In this document: positions 35,926 through 44,311 of the stretch, piece after piece
Numbering within the stretch: position 1 is the stretch's first letter
Layout of the letters: each line of letters opens with the position of its first letter
NCBI GenBank assembly: GCA_902527215.1
Contig: CABZOF010000002.1
Coordinates: forward strand, 186,001-250,000
Reading direction: 5' to 3'
Length of the DNA: 64,000 nt
Source: an uncultured Pelagibacteraceae bacterium
GTDB lineage: Bacteria > Pseudomonadota > Alphaproteobacteria > Pelagibacterales > Pelagibacteraceae
Program-made: the position numbers and the translations under genes
The notes under the pieces: generated by a model
What the model saw: the letters and a program-made list of their open reading frames with translations, nothing else
Database searches by the model: none
Told to the model about the DNA's origin: nothing

Positions 35926-37002
35926 ATGTATTTTTTTAAAAAAAATATATCAAATTGTTTATATATATTTTTCATATTTTTAACCTTAAATTTTATAGAG
36001 TTTTCCACAAAAGAGGTACTTGCTAAAACTTTTGTTGTTTCAAAAATTGAAGTTGAGGAAAAATATAATCTTAATTTTAATAAGCCTAAAGTTATTGATA
36101 GAGGATTTAAAAAAGCATTTGAAGATATCTCTCAAATGATACTTGAAAGAAAAGATCTTTATAAAATTAAAAACACACCAATAAACGATATTAAAAAATT
36201 AATTGAAAACTTTTCAATATTGGACGAAAAATTTATAAACCAAAAATATAAAAGTATTATGGAAGTAGAATTTAATAGAATAAAATTAATTAAATTTTTA
36301 GACTCTAAAAATATAACTATTTCATTACCAAAAAAAATAGATGTTCTTTTGATACCAGTTCTAGTTGACTTAGAAAAAGATAATTTAAACTACTTAAGTG
36401 AAAATATTTTTGTAAAGAATTGGCAAAATATCGAAAAAAATTATTTTCAAATTACTTATGTTATGCCAAACGAGGATGTAGAAGATTATTTAAGTATAAA
36501 AGAAAACTTACAAAATATTGAAAATTATGATTTTAAAAAAATATTAAAAAAATATAATTCTGAAAATTTTGTAATAATGATAATTTTTAAAAGAAAAAAT
36601 AATTTTAAATTTTATTCAAAAATTAATTTTGATGATAACTTTGAAATATTAAGTAAAAATTTTAATAATAAAAATATAAATAATCAAATAGACTTAAACT
36701 CAATGATACTTAATATTAAAAACGAGTATGAAGATAATTGGAAATCCATTAATAAAATGAATCCAACTACATCTGTTCCAATCCGATTATCAGTAGAGTC
36801 AAACAATATAGAAAAATCATTAAAATTAGAAAATGCTTTGGATAATTTAGATTTTGTTAATAGCTATAATATTGAAAAGTTTGATAGTAAAATGATTATA
36901 TATAAAGTTTATTACAGCAGTAGTCCAAAAAGATTTTTAAAAGATATTTTGTCTTATGGAATTAATGTTAATATCTCTTCAACTAACTGGAAAATAGAAT
37001 GA
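35926..37002 (+). CDS. DUF2066-domain exported protein
   Basis: A protein of about 358 residues counted from the ATG at 35926. It has a positively charged start (YFFKKN), a hydrophobic core and a likely cleavage site near VLAKTF, so it is probably exported or membrane-anchored. The N-terminal region with VSKIEVEEK and the layout between purM and hda match the DUF2066 family, whose function is unknown. An upstream ATG at 35893 would overlap purM and add residues before the signal peptide; I reject it. The stop overlaps the hda start as ATGA. Confidence 0.7.
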   Translation: MYFFKKNISNCLYIFFIFLTLNFIEFSTKEVLAKTFVVSKIEVEEKYNLNFNKPKVIDRGFKKAFEDISQMILERKDLYKIKNTPINDIKKLIENFSILDEKFINQKYKSIMEVEFNRIKLIKFLDSKNITISLPKKIDVLLIPVLVDLEKDNLNYLSENIFVKNWQNIEKNYFQITYVMPNEDVEDYLSIKENLQNIENYDFKKILKKYNSENFVIMIIFKRKNNFKFYSKINFDDNFEILSKNFNNKNINNQIDLNSMILNIKNEYEDNWKSINKMNPTTSVPIRLSVESNNIEKSLKLENALDNLDFVNSYNIEKFDSKMIIYKVYYSSSPKRFLKDILSYGINVNISSTNWKIE

Positions 37003-37655
37003 GTGAATTAAATCAATTACTTCTAGATTTTAATTATAAAACTAATTTTAATGAACATGATTTTTATTTATCGAAAAGTAATTCCAATGCATTTAATTTG
37101 ATTAATAGATGGCCCGACTGGGATAAAAAAATATTAAACATATCAGGCGAAAAATTCTCTGGAAAAAGTCACCTAGCAAATATCTTTAAATTAAAATCTA
37201 AAGCATTTTTAGTTAAGGGAAATGAGATTGATAATTCAATTTTTAAAAATATAAAATTACATGAAAGTATAATTGTTGATAATTTTGAGGAATGTAATCA
37301 AGAAGAAATACTTTACTCAATTTTTAATCTAATAGATCAGGATAGTAAGTATTTGTTAATAAATTCATTAAAACCAATAAATGAAATTAAATACAAACTG
37401 CCTGATTTAACCTCAAGATCAAAAAATTGTCTTTACGCTGTAATTGAGAATCCAGATGATGAATTACTTTTTGCAATCATTTTAAAGAATTTTTCAGATC
37501 GGCAGATTAAAATCGAAAAAAAAATAATCAAATTCATAATTAATAGAATTGATAGATCTTATAGAAAAATTGATGAATTTATATATAAGATTGACGAGTT
37601 GAGTTTAAAAAAAAAAAAACCAATTAATTTAAAAACCATAAAAGAGATTTTATAA
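36999..37655 (+). CDS. hda: DnaA-related regulator (Hda/DnaA-like ATPase)
   Basis: A 218-residue protein homologous to the ATPase part of DnaA, without the DNA-binding domain IV. It has a P-loop GEKFSGKS (residues 50-57), a Walker B-like SIIVDNFEE and an arginine-containing segment LPDLTSRSKN. In E. coli Hda works with the sliding clamp to convert DnaA-ATP to DnaA-ADP. The N-terminal QLLLDF is a plausible clamp-binding motif. It overlaps the DUF2066 gene and is followed after one base by aspS. Confidence 0.82.
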   Translation: MSELNQLLLDFNYKTNFNEHDFYLSKSNSNAFNLINRWPDWDKKILNISGEKFSGKSHLANIFKLKSKAFLVKGNEIDNSIFKNIKLHESIIVDNFEECNQEEILYSIFNLIDQDSKYLLINSLKPINEIKYKLPDLTSRSKNCLYAVIENPDDELLFAIILKNFSDRQIKIEKKIIKFIINRIDRSYRKIDEFIYKIDELSLKKKKPINLKTIKEIL

Positions 37656-37656
37656 A

Positions 37657-39441
37657 TTGAATAAATACAGAACTCATACCTGCGGGGAATTAACTAAGTT
37701 ACATAAAGAAAAGATAATTTCTTTATCTGGTTGGATTAACAAAAAAAGAGACCATGGAAATCTTTTATTTATAGACTTAAGAGATAATTTTGGAATTACT
37801 CAATGTGTTATAGACAAAAGTAATGAAATTTTTAAAAAAATTGAAAAACTTTCTTTGGAAACAGTAATTAAAATTACGGGAATGGTTATTGAGAGGTCAA
37901 ATGAAACAGTAAATAAAAATATTTCTACTGGCGAAATTGAAGTCAAAATTAATAAGATTGATATTCTTGGTGAAACTAAAGAATTACCAATGCCAGTTTT
38001 TTCAGATCAAGAATATGCTGAGGATATAAGACTTAAGTATAGATTTTTAGATTTAAGAAGAAAAAAAATACATCAAAATATTATCTTAAGATCACAAGTA
38101 ATCTCATTTATTAGAATTGAAATGCAAAAACTTGGTTTTTTAGAATTTCAAACTCCTATTTTAACTTCATCTAGTCCAGAAGGAGCAAGAGATTTTCTTG
38201 TACCTAGTAGATTAAATCCAGGAAAATTTTATGCATTACCACAAGCTCCCCAACAATTTAAGCAACTAATAATGGTTTCTGGGTTCGACAAATATTTCCA
38301 AATAGCTCCTTGTTTCAGAGACGAGGACGCAAGAGCAGATAGAAGTCCTGGGGAATTTTATCAATTAGATCTTGAAATGTCTTTCGTTGAACAAGAGGAT
38401 GTCTTTGGAGTAATTGAAACTTTATTCCTAAAATTATTTAAAACATTCAGTAATAAAAAAATTCTTCATGAAAAGTTTCCAAAGATTACCTATGAAGATG
38501 CAATGATTAAATATGGGTCAGATAAACCAGATTTAAGAAATCCATTAGAAATTTCAGATTTAACAAACATTTTTGAAAGAGAGGATGTTAAATTTGAAAT
38601 ATTCAAGAAATTGGTAAAAAATGGCTCAATAGTTAGAGCGTTAGTCACCAAAAATACAAAAGATAAACCTAGAAGTTTCTTTGATGGAATTGATAAATGG
38701 GCTAAAGATCAAGGTTCATCTGGTCTTGCATATTTTACATTAGAAAAAGAGGATAAAATTAATGCGAAAGGACCGATTGGAAAATTTTTTTCAGAGAATT
38801 CATTATTAGAAATTATGAAACTAACAAATGCGAATATAGGTGATACTATATTTCTTTCTTGTGGCAAGAAAGTTGATGTAGAAAAAATATTAAGTGGTGC
38901 AAGAAAAAAAATAGCAGAGGATTTAGATTTAATTGATAATGAAACATTTTCATTTTGTTGGATTGTTGATTATCCAATGTATGAGATTGATCAAACAACA
39001 AAAAAAATCAAATTTAGTCATAATCCATTTTCAATGCCACAAGGAGAAGTAAATAAATTAGACCTTTCTAATCCTTTAAATATTAAAGCTTTTCAATATG
39101 ATATTGTTTGTAATGGTATTGAGTTATCATCAGGGGCTATAAGAAATCATATTCCTGAATTAATGTATAAATTATTTGAAATTGCTGGCTATTCAAAAAA
39201 TGACGTAAATCAAAAATTTAGCGGAATGATAAATGCCTTGAGTTATGGAGCACCACCCCATGGAGGAATAGCTCCAGGAATTGATAGAATCGTTATGCTT
39301 TTGGCAAATGAAAAAAACATAAGAGAAGTTACTATGTTCCCAATGAATCAAAATGCACAAGATTTGATGATGAATGCACCTTCTGAAATTTCAGATAATC
39401 AATTAAAAGAGTTAAATTTAAATATTAAAAAAAAAAAATAG
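37657..39441 (+). CDS. aspS: Aspartyl-tRNA synthetase
   Basis: A 594-residue class IIb synthetase. It has an N-terminal OB-fold anticodon domain (residues 1-110), motif 2 as FRDEDARADRSPGEFYQLD, the bacterial GAD insert (about 275-425) and motif 3 GAPPHGGIAPGIDR. The start is TTG at 37657, directly after the hda stop; the residues HTCGEL that follow match the usual AspRS N-terminus, so no ATG start is missing. Many alphaproteobacterial enzymes of this type also charge tRNA-Asn, but I cannot tell here. Its stop abuts that of the convergent TSCPD gene with no base between. Confidence 0.96.
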   Translation: MNKYRTHTCGELTKLHKEKIISLSGWINKKRDHGNLLFIDLRDNFGITQCVIDKSNEIFKKIEKLSLETVIKITGMVIERSNETVNKNISTGEIEVKINKIDILGETKELPMPVFSDQEYAEDIRLKYRFLDLRRKKIHQNIILRSQVISFIRIEMQKLGFLEFQTPILTSSSPEGARDFLVPSRLNPGKFYALPQAPQQFKQLIMVSGFDKYFQIAPCFRDEDARADRSPGEFYQLDLEMSFVEQEDVFGVIETLFLKLFKTFSNKKILHEKFPKITYEDAMIKYGSDKPDLRNPLEISDLTNIFEREDVKFEIFKKLVKNGSIVRALVTKNTKDKPRSFFDGIDKWAKDQGSSGLAYFTLEKEDKINAKGPIGKFFSENSLLEIMKLTNANIGDTIFLSCGKKVDVEKILSGARKKIAEDLDLIDNETFSFCWIVDYPMYEIDQTTKKIKFSHNPFSMPQGEVNKLDLSNPLNIKAFQYDIVCNGIELSSGAIRNHIPELMYKLFEIAGYSKNDVNQKFSGMINALSYGAPPHGGIAPGIDRIVMLLANEKNIREVTMFPMNQNAQDLMMNAPSEISDNQLKELNLNIKKKK

Positions 39442-40266
39442 TTATTTCTTTCCTTTAAGATTTATTTTTATATCTGACAGATCTACTAATTTCTTTTTGT
39501 AATTACTTCTAACAAAACCTTTACTTGTAATGTCTTTTACTAATTTTAAGAATTGAGTTTTATCCTCGCTATTTTCATCTATTACAGCTTCATCCAAGTT
39601 TTCAGATCCTCCTATAGAAGGAGTATGGGCAAGATCTTCTCTGTTTAGATATGATATTGCTAATTCTCGAAATATATAGTCAAGAATTGATGTTGCACTT
39701 AATATTCTGTCATTTCCAAACACTTTGCCTGATGGTTCAAATTTTGTATCAACAAATGCATTTACAAATTCATCCAATGGAACTCCGTATTGCAATCCAA
39801 GTGAAACGGCTATAGCAAAGTTATTCATCGTTGCTTTTACTAGTTCACCTTCTTTACTTGTATCAATAAATATTTCCCCTATTTTGCCATCTTCGTATTC
39901 GCCAGTATGAAGGTATACTTTATGATCTCCAATCGATGCCTTTTGGATATATCCTTTTCTTCTGTCTGGCATACTAAATCTTCTACCACTAGTGTCTTTG
40001 ATATTTTGAGTTAACATTTCTTGGTTAATCCTAAGATTATTTTTTTCCTTAGGCTGAGGAAGCTCTTTTTTAACTACATTTATATTGTTTTTTTCAATTT
40101 TTTCTAAATTTTTAGTTTTTCTGTTATCTAGTTTTACATCTAATATTTCAAATTTTCCGTCATTCCTTTTCTCAATATTTTGTATATTTTTCTCATCAAT
40201 ATCGTTTAGATAATGACTTACTTTGAAACTACAAGTGTAGTATGTCTCTACTAGATATTTTGCCAT
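39442..40266 (-). CDS. Stand-alone TSCPD-domain protein related to the C-terminus of NrdJ
   Basis: A 274-residue protein. The central part (about residues 100-215, with [33 protein letters not shown] and [20 protein letters not shown]) is very close to the C-terminal TSCPD domain of B12-dependent class II ribonucleotide reductases. The N-terminal 55 residues ([15 protein letters not shown], then [17 protein letters not shown]) form a separate conserved-looking unit, followed by a charged linker. No catalytic reductase barrel is present. A ribosome binding site (AAGGAA) precedes the ATG. It could be an accessory or regulator of ribonucleotide reductase, but no function is established. Confidence 0.78.
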   Translation of the reverse strand: MAKYLVETYYTCSFKVSHYLNDIDEKNIQNIEKRNDGKFEILDVKLDNRKTKNLEKIEKNNINVVKKELPQPKEKNNLRINQEMLTQNIKDTSGRRFSMPDRRKGYIQKASIGDHKVYLHTGEYEDGKIGEIFIDTSKEGELVKATMNNFAIAVSLGLQYGVPLDEFVNAFVDTKFEPSGKVFGNDRILSATSILDYIFRELAISYLNREDLAHTPSIGGSENLDEAVIDENSEDKTQFLKLVKDITSKGFVRSNYKKKLVDLSDIKINLKGKK

Positions 40267-40382
40267 TTAATTTCCTTATTTATTTATAAAATTGAATCTA
40301 AAATATATATTGTATATAGAAATTTAAAATTTTAGTCTAATTTAATTTTTACAATTTTGAATTGAAAAAAAAATAAACTTTT

Positions 40383-40742
40383 ATGTTGACAATATTAAAA
40401 CAAATTTTTACCTGGTGGAATCAACAGACGTTTGGAACAAGATTGCAAATATTTTTTTCAGGTAAACTAGTTGGGCAAGATAAAAATGGAAATAAATATT
40501 ATGAAAGTAAAACTGGGAGAAGATGGGTGATTTATAATGGTGAAGTTGAAGCATCAAAAATACCTAATGAATGGTATTCATGGATGCATTACATGAATAA
40601 TAAAATAGAAAATGATCATAATTTAAAAAAATATGATTGGCAGAAAGAACATTTACCTAACCAAACAGGATCAGAAAATTCTTATCATCCAAAAAAATAT
40701 AACGATGCTAAAAAAAAAAAATATAAAAGCTGGAAAAATTAA
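40383..40742 (+). CDS. NDUFA12-like NADH:ubiquinone oxidoreductase accessory subunit
   Basis: A 119-residue protein with the core WWNQQTFGTRLQIFFSGKLVG, DKNGNKYYE, RRWVIYNG and PNEWYSWMHYMN motifs of the mitochondrial 17.2 kDa complex I subunit family (NDUFA12). This family occurs in alphaproteobacteria and mitochondria, so the gene supports alphaproteobacterial origin. It would sit on the membrane-facing side of complex I. The reading frame overlaps the start of the DUF2155 gene by 38 bases. Confidence 0.9.
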   Translation: MLTILKQIFTWWNQQTFGTRLQIFFSGKLVGQDKNGNKYYESKTGRRWVIYNGEVEASKIPNEWYSWMHYMNNKIENDHNLKKYDWQKEHLPNQTGSENSYHPKKYNDAKKKKYKSWKN

Positions 40743-41109
40743 TTTTTTATTAGCAACAGTTTTAAGTATTCTTATAATAAAAAATATTCACGCTGAAGCT
40801 TTGCCAAAAAGTGAGACAACTGCAGAGTTAAGTGTTCTTGATAAGGTAAGTTCAAAGAATACAAACATTAAAATTAAAGTTGGAGAAGAAATATCTTTTC
40901 AAAATTTAAATATAAAAGTTTTAAAATGTTACAATTCGGAATTTGATGATGACCCAGAAGTTACAGCTTATATTCAAGTAAAAGATACTACAATGAATAA
41001 TAATGACATAGTATTTGTTTTTAATGATTGGACATTTGCATCAAGTCCATCGATTAGACCGTTCGATCATCCAGTTTATGATGTTTGGTTAAAAAAATGT
41101 TATAGTTAA
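40705..41109 (+). CDS. DUF2155 exported protein
   Basis: About 134 residues from the ATG at 40705, with a signal peptide (KKKNIKAGKINF, then a hydrophobic core to about residue 30). The C-terminal domain LKCYNSEFDDDPEVTAYIQV and FNDWTFASSPSIRPFDHPVYDVW matches DUF2155, a small secreted alphaproteobacterial family of unknown function usually next to the NDUFA12 gene, as here. A longer reading from 40633 would add residues encoded inside NDUFA12 before the signal peptide and is unlikely. Two cysteines in the mature domain (KCYN and the C-terminal KKCYS) could form a disulfide. It shares TTAA with accC as both stops. Confidence 0.82.
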   Translation: MLKKKNIKAGKINFLLATVLSILIIKNIHAEALPKSETTAELSVLDKVSSKNTNIKIKVGEEISFQNLNIKVLKCYNSEFDDDPEVTAYIQVKDTTMNNNDIVFVFNDWTFASSPSIRPFDHPVYDVWLKKCYS

Positions 41110-42443
41110 ATAACTTTTTCTTTATCTAACCAGCTTACATTGAAGTCAGATGTAATAAATTTTTTATTATTTAATAATACTTTATGTAGCCCTATTGTAG
41201 TTGTTATTCCATCGATAACAAACTCATCAAGAGATCTTAACATTCTTTGAATTGCCTCTTGTCTATTTCTTCCATGTGTTATCACTTTACAAACCATACT
41301 GTCATAATACGGCGTAATTTTATATCCTTGGTAGATAGATCCATCAACTCTTGTTCTAAAACCAGACGGCTGATGACACATACCTATTTTGCCTGGTGAG
41401 GGTTGAAAATTGTTGCTTGGATCCTCAGCATTAATTCGACACTCAATTGCATGACCTCTTGGGTTTACATCGCTTTGTTCCAAGGCTGTATCACCAGAAA
41501 AAGCTATCCATATTTGCTCTTTTATGATGTCAATTCCTGTAACCATCTCTGTTACTGGGTGCTCAACTTGAACTCTTGTATTCATCTCTAAAAAATAGAA
41601 TTTTCTGTCCTCGTATATAAATTCAACTGTTCCAGCTCCTTCATACCCAATTTTACTAACCATACTAACAGTCTTCTTAAAAAGATCTTTTCTAATAGTA
41701 TCATCTAAAACTGGACTAGGAGTCTCTTCTATAAGTTTTTGATGTCTTCGCTGTACAGAACAATCTCGCTCATGTAAATGAACAGTTCTATTCTTACCTG
41801 ATAAAACTTGCACTTCAATATGTCTTGGATTTTGAAAGAATTTTTCAATATAAACTTCGTCATTTCCGAAAAATTTTTTTGCTTCTTGTTTAGCCGTCAA
41901 AAAAAGATTTTCAAAATCTTCTAACTTATTTACAATTTTCATTCCTTTTCCTCCACCTCCACCAGAGGCCTTTATTAAAACTGGAAAACCTATCTTTTCA
42001 CATATTTTTTTTGCTTCAATAATGTCTTTAATACCGCCTTCTGAGCCCTCAATTACTGGAAGTCCATATTGCTTTGCAACTTTTTTAGCTTCAATTTTAT
42101 CTCCCATCATTTTTATTAGATTAGACGATGGACCAATAAATTTTATATTATTTTCTTCTAATACTTTCGCAAATTCAAAATTCTCTGATAAAAAACCATA
42201 ACCAGGATGGACAGCCTCAGCACCTGTGAGTTCAATTGCTGACATAATTGCAGGGATATTTAAATAACTTAATGTTGGTTGATGAGGACCTACGCAAATA
42301 CTTTCATCAGCTAACCTAACATGCATACTCTCTCTATCCACATCTGAGTGAATAGCCACTGTTGCAATACCCCATTCTTTACATGCTCTAATAATACGAA
42401 CTGCTATTTCACCTCTATTAGCTATAAGTATTTTATTGAACAT
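41106..42443 (-). CDS. accC: Acetyl-CoA carboxylase, biotin carboxylase subunit
   Basis: A 445-residue ATP-grasp enzyme that carboxylates biotin on AccB. The N-terminal KILIANRGEIAVRIIRAC, the glycine-rich ATP loop KASGGGGGKGMK, HERDCSVQRRHQKLIEE and EMNTRVQVEHPVTE are the standard biotin carboxylase signatures. It follows accB after four bases on the same strand, giving the accB-accC pair; aroQ lies upstream, a usual proteobacterial order. Subunit architecture (separate carboxylase, not a fused propionyl-CoA type) is shown by the 445-residue length. Confidence 0.96.
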   Translation of the reverse strand: MFNKILIANRGEIAVRIIRACKEWGIATVAIHSDVDRESMHVRLADESICVGPHQPTLSYLNIPAIMSAIELTGAEAVHPGYGFLSENFEFAKVLEENNIKFIGPSSNLIKMMGDKIEAKKVAKQYGLPVIEGSEGGIKDIIEAKKICEKIGFPVLIKASGGGGGKGMKIVNKLEDFENLFLTAKQEAKKFFGNDEVYIEKFFQNPRHIEVQVLSGKNRTVHLHERDCSVQRRHQKLIEETPSPVLDDTIRKDLFKKTVSMVSKIGYEGAGTVEFIYEDRKFYFLEMNTRVQVEHPVTEMVTGIDIIKEQIWIAFSGDTALEQSDVNPRGHAIECRINAEDPSNNFQPSPGKIGMCHQPSGFRTRVDGSIYQGYKITPYYDSMVCKVITHGRNRQEAIQRMLRSLDEFVIDGITTTIGLHKVLLNNKKFITSDFNVSWLDKEKVI

Positions 42444-42447
42444 TAAT

Positions 42448-42870
42448 TTAATCTAGGGTCGCAATAGTTTGACCAAATTCTACAGGTTGTCCATCTTCAA
42501 CACTAATTTCTTTTACAATGCCATCAATTGGGCTTGGCACATGATTCATAGTTTTCATTGCCTCTACAATCATAATTGTATCACCTTTTTTAATCTTTTG
42601 ACCCACCTCAATAAATTTTTTACCACCTGGTTCTGGGGCAAGGTAAGCAGTACCAATTATAGGTGAAGTGATTTTTTTAGAATTATCATTTAAAACTTCT
42701 TTTTTTATGATTTTTTTTTCATTAGCAGGCGCCAAAGCATCTATATTTTTTGATATTCTAGATTTTGAAACTTTTACCTTAACATCTTTTTCAGTGTACT
42801 CAATTTCAGTAAGATTAAATTCTTCTAAATAATCATTTAATTCTTTAATAATATTTTTATTAATTTTCAT
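42448..42870 (-). CDS. accB: Biotin carboxyl carrier protein of acetyl-CoA carboxylase
   Basis: A 140-residue protein with a variable N-terminus and a biotinyl domain (about residues 65-140). The biotin-accepting lysine is in VEAMKTMNHV near residue 105, and the APEPGGKKFIEVGQKIKKGDT segment carries the family thumb region. It starts inside the end of aroQ (11-base overlap) and precedes accC. Confidence 0.95.
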   Translation of the reverse strand: MKINKNIIKELNDYLEEFNLTEIEYTEKDVKVKVSKSRISKNIDALAPANEKKIIKKEVLNDNSKKITSPIIGTAYLAPEPGGKKFIEVGQKIKKGDTIMIVEAMKTMNHVPSPIDGIVKEISVEDGQPVEFGQTIATLD

Positions 42871-43303
42871 TTTTTAAAATTTCATGCATAGAGTTTATGG
42901 CCAAAATATAACCATTTATACCCAATCCACATATTATACCAGTAACAACCTGGCTTATTAATGACTTATGTCTAAAATCCTCTCTTTTATAAATATTAGA
43001 TATATGGATTTCGATGATAGGTTTTTTGAAAATGCTCAAAGCATCTCTTATAGCAACTGATGTATGGCTATATCCTGCCGCATTTATTATAATTCCATCA
43101 TATATTTTACGAGCATCTTGAATAATATTTACAATGTTTCCCTCAATATTTGATTGTTTGATATCTATATCAATCTTTAAATCTTTTGCCCTTTTTATAC
43201 AAATTTCTTCAAGAAATTTGTAGTCTTTGCTACCATATTGAGTTTGTTCTCTTTCACCTAATAGATTAAGATTAGGTCCATTAATAATTATTAATTTACT
43301 CAT
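42860..43303 (-). CDS. aroQ: 3-dehydroquinate dehydratase, type II
   Basis: A 147-residue shikimate pathway enzyme. The NGPNLNLLGERE start, the catalytic Tyr region TQYGS, the NAAGYSHTSVAIRDAL loop and EIHISNIYKREDFRHKS match type II dehydroquinases. It is transcribed with accB and accC, and is divergent from thiS with 16 bases between starts. Confidence 0.95.
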   Translation of the reverse strand: MSKLIIINGPNLNLLGEREQTQYGSKDYKFLEEICIKRAKDLKIDIDIKQSNIEGNIVNIIQDARKIYDGIIINAAGYSHTSVAIRDALSIFKKPIIEIHISNIYKREDFRHKSLISQVVTGIICGLGINGYILAINSMHEILKNEN

Positions 43304-43319
43304 TAAAACTTTATATTAT

Positions 43320-43538
43320 ATGAATAAAAAAAATAAAATAAAAATAGTAGTCAATGGTAAACTTTTGACAGTAAATATAAAATTTTCTTTAAAAAACCTG
43401 ATCGAAAAGTTAAAAACGCCAATTAATAAAGTAGCAATAGAATTAAATGAAGAAATAGTTGATAAAAAAAAATTAAATAAAATTTATTTAAAAAATAAAG
43501 ACAAAATAGAAATTGTACATTTTATAGGTGGTGGTTAA
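43320..43538 (+). CDS. thiS: Sulfur carrier protein ThiS
   Basis: A 72-residue ubiquitin-like protein ending in the required Gly-Gly (HFIGGG), where sulfur is carried as thiocarboxylate for thiazole formation. The N-terminus is more basic than usual (MNKKNKIKIVVNGK). Its last base overlaps the thiG ATG, so the two are translated together. No thiF, thiO or thiC is nearby. Confidence 0.88.
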   Translation: MNKKNKIKIVVNGKLLTVNIKFSLKNLIEKLKTPINKVAIELNEEIVDKKKLNKIYLKNKDKIEIVHFIGGG

Positions 43539-44311
43539 TGAAATCTGATATTTTAAAAATTGCAAATAGGAAGTTTAAATCTAGACTCATTGTTGGAACT
43601 GGAAAATACAAAAATCTTAAAGAATGTGCAGAGGCTATTAAAATTTCAGGTGCTGAAATTGTTACAGTTGCGGTAAGAAGAGTTAACATATCAGATAAAT
43701 CTAAACCTTTACTTATGGATTATGTTGATCCAAAAAAAATAATGTATTTGCCAAATACAGCAGGTTGCTTTACTTCAAAGGATGCCCTAAGAACATTAAG
43801 ACTTGCTAGGGAAATTGGAGGCTGGAAAATAGTTAAATTAGAGGTTTTAGGAGATAAAAAAAACTTATTTCCAGATATGATTGAGACATTAAAATCTACA
43901 GAAGTTTTAACAAAAGAAGGTTTTAATGTAATGGTTTATTGTAATGATGATCCACTTATGTGTAAGAGGTTAGAAAATTCTGGAGCTTCAGCTATTATGC
44001 CACTAGCAGCTCCAATCGGGTCAGGCTTAGGAATTCAAAACAAAACAAATATTAAAATTTTAAGACATCAAACAAAAGTTCCTTTGATTATTGATGCTGG
44101 AATTGGAAAGGCATCTGATGCAGTTGAAGCTATGGAAATGGGATGTGATGCAGTATTAATTAATACAGCAATTGCAAAAGCCAGAAATCCTTTTCAAATG
44201 GCTGACTCAATGAAATACGCAGTTATATCAGGAAGAAAATCCTTTCTATCAGGAAGCATAACACCTATTCTCCAAGGATCACCCTCATCTCCAAAAAAAG
44301 GACTAATTTGA
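43538..44311 (+). CDS. thiG: Thiazole synthase ThiG
   Basis: A 257-residue TIM-barrel enzyme that forms the thiamin thiazole phosphate from DXP, ThiS thiocarboxylate and dehydroglycine. Conserved segments are RLIVGTGKYKN, VTVAVRRVN, LPNTAGCFT, KLEVLGD (Lys of the Schiff base) and GSGLGIQNK, DAGIGKASDA. It overlaps rne at the 3' end by nine bases. With thiS it forms a two-gene thiamin unit. Confidence 0.95.
   Translation: MKSDILKIANRKFKSRLIVGTGKYKNLKECAEAIKISGAEIVTVAVRRVNISDKSKPLLMDYVDPKKIMYLPNTAGCFTSKDALRTLRLAREIGGWKIVKLEVLGDKKNLFPDMIETLKSTEVLTKEGFNVMVYCNDDPLMCKRLENSGASAIMPLAAPIGSGLGIQNKTNIKILRHQTKVPLIIDAGIGKASDAVEAMEMGCDAVLINTAIAKARNPFQMADSMKYAVISGRKSFLSGSITPILQGSPSSPKKGLI

Noticed and set aside
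40633-40704. Upstream start for the DUF2155 gene
   Set aside because: The added residues come from inside the NDUFA12 gene and precede the signal peptide; the ATG at 40705 places the signal peptide at the N-terminus.
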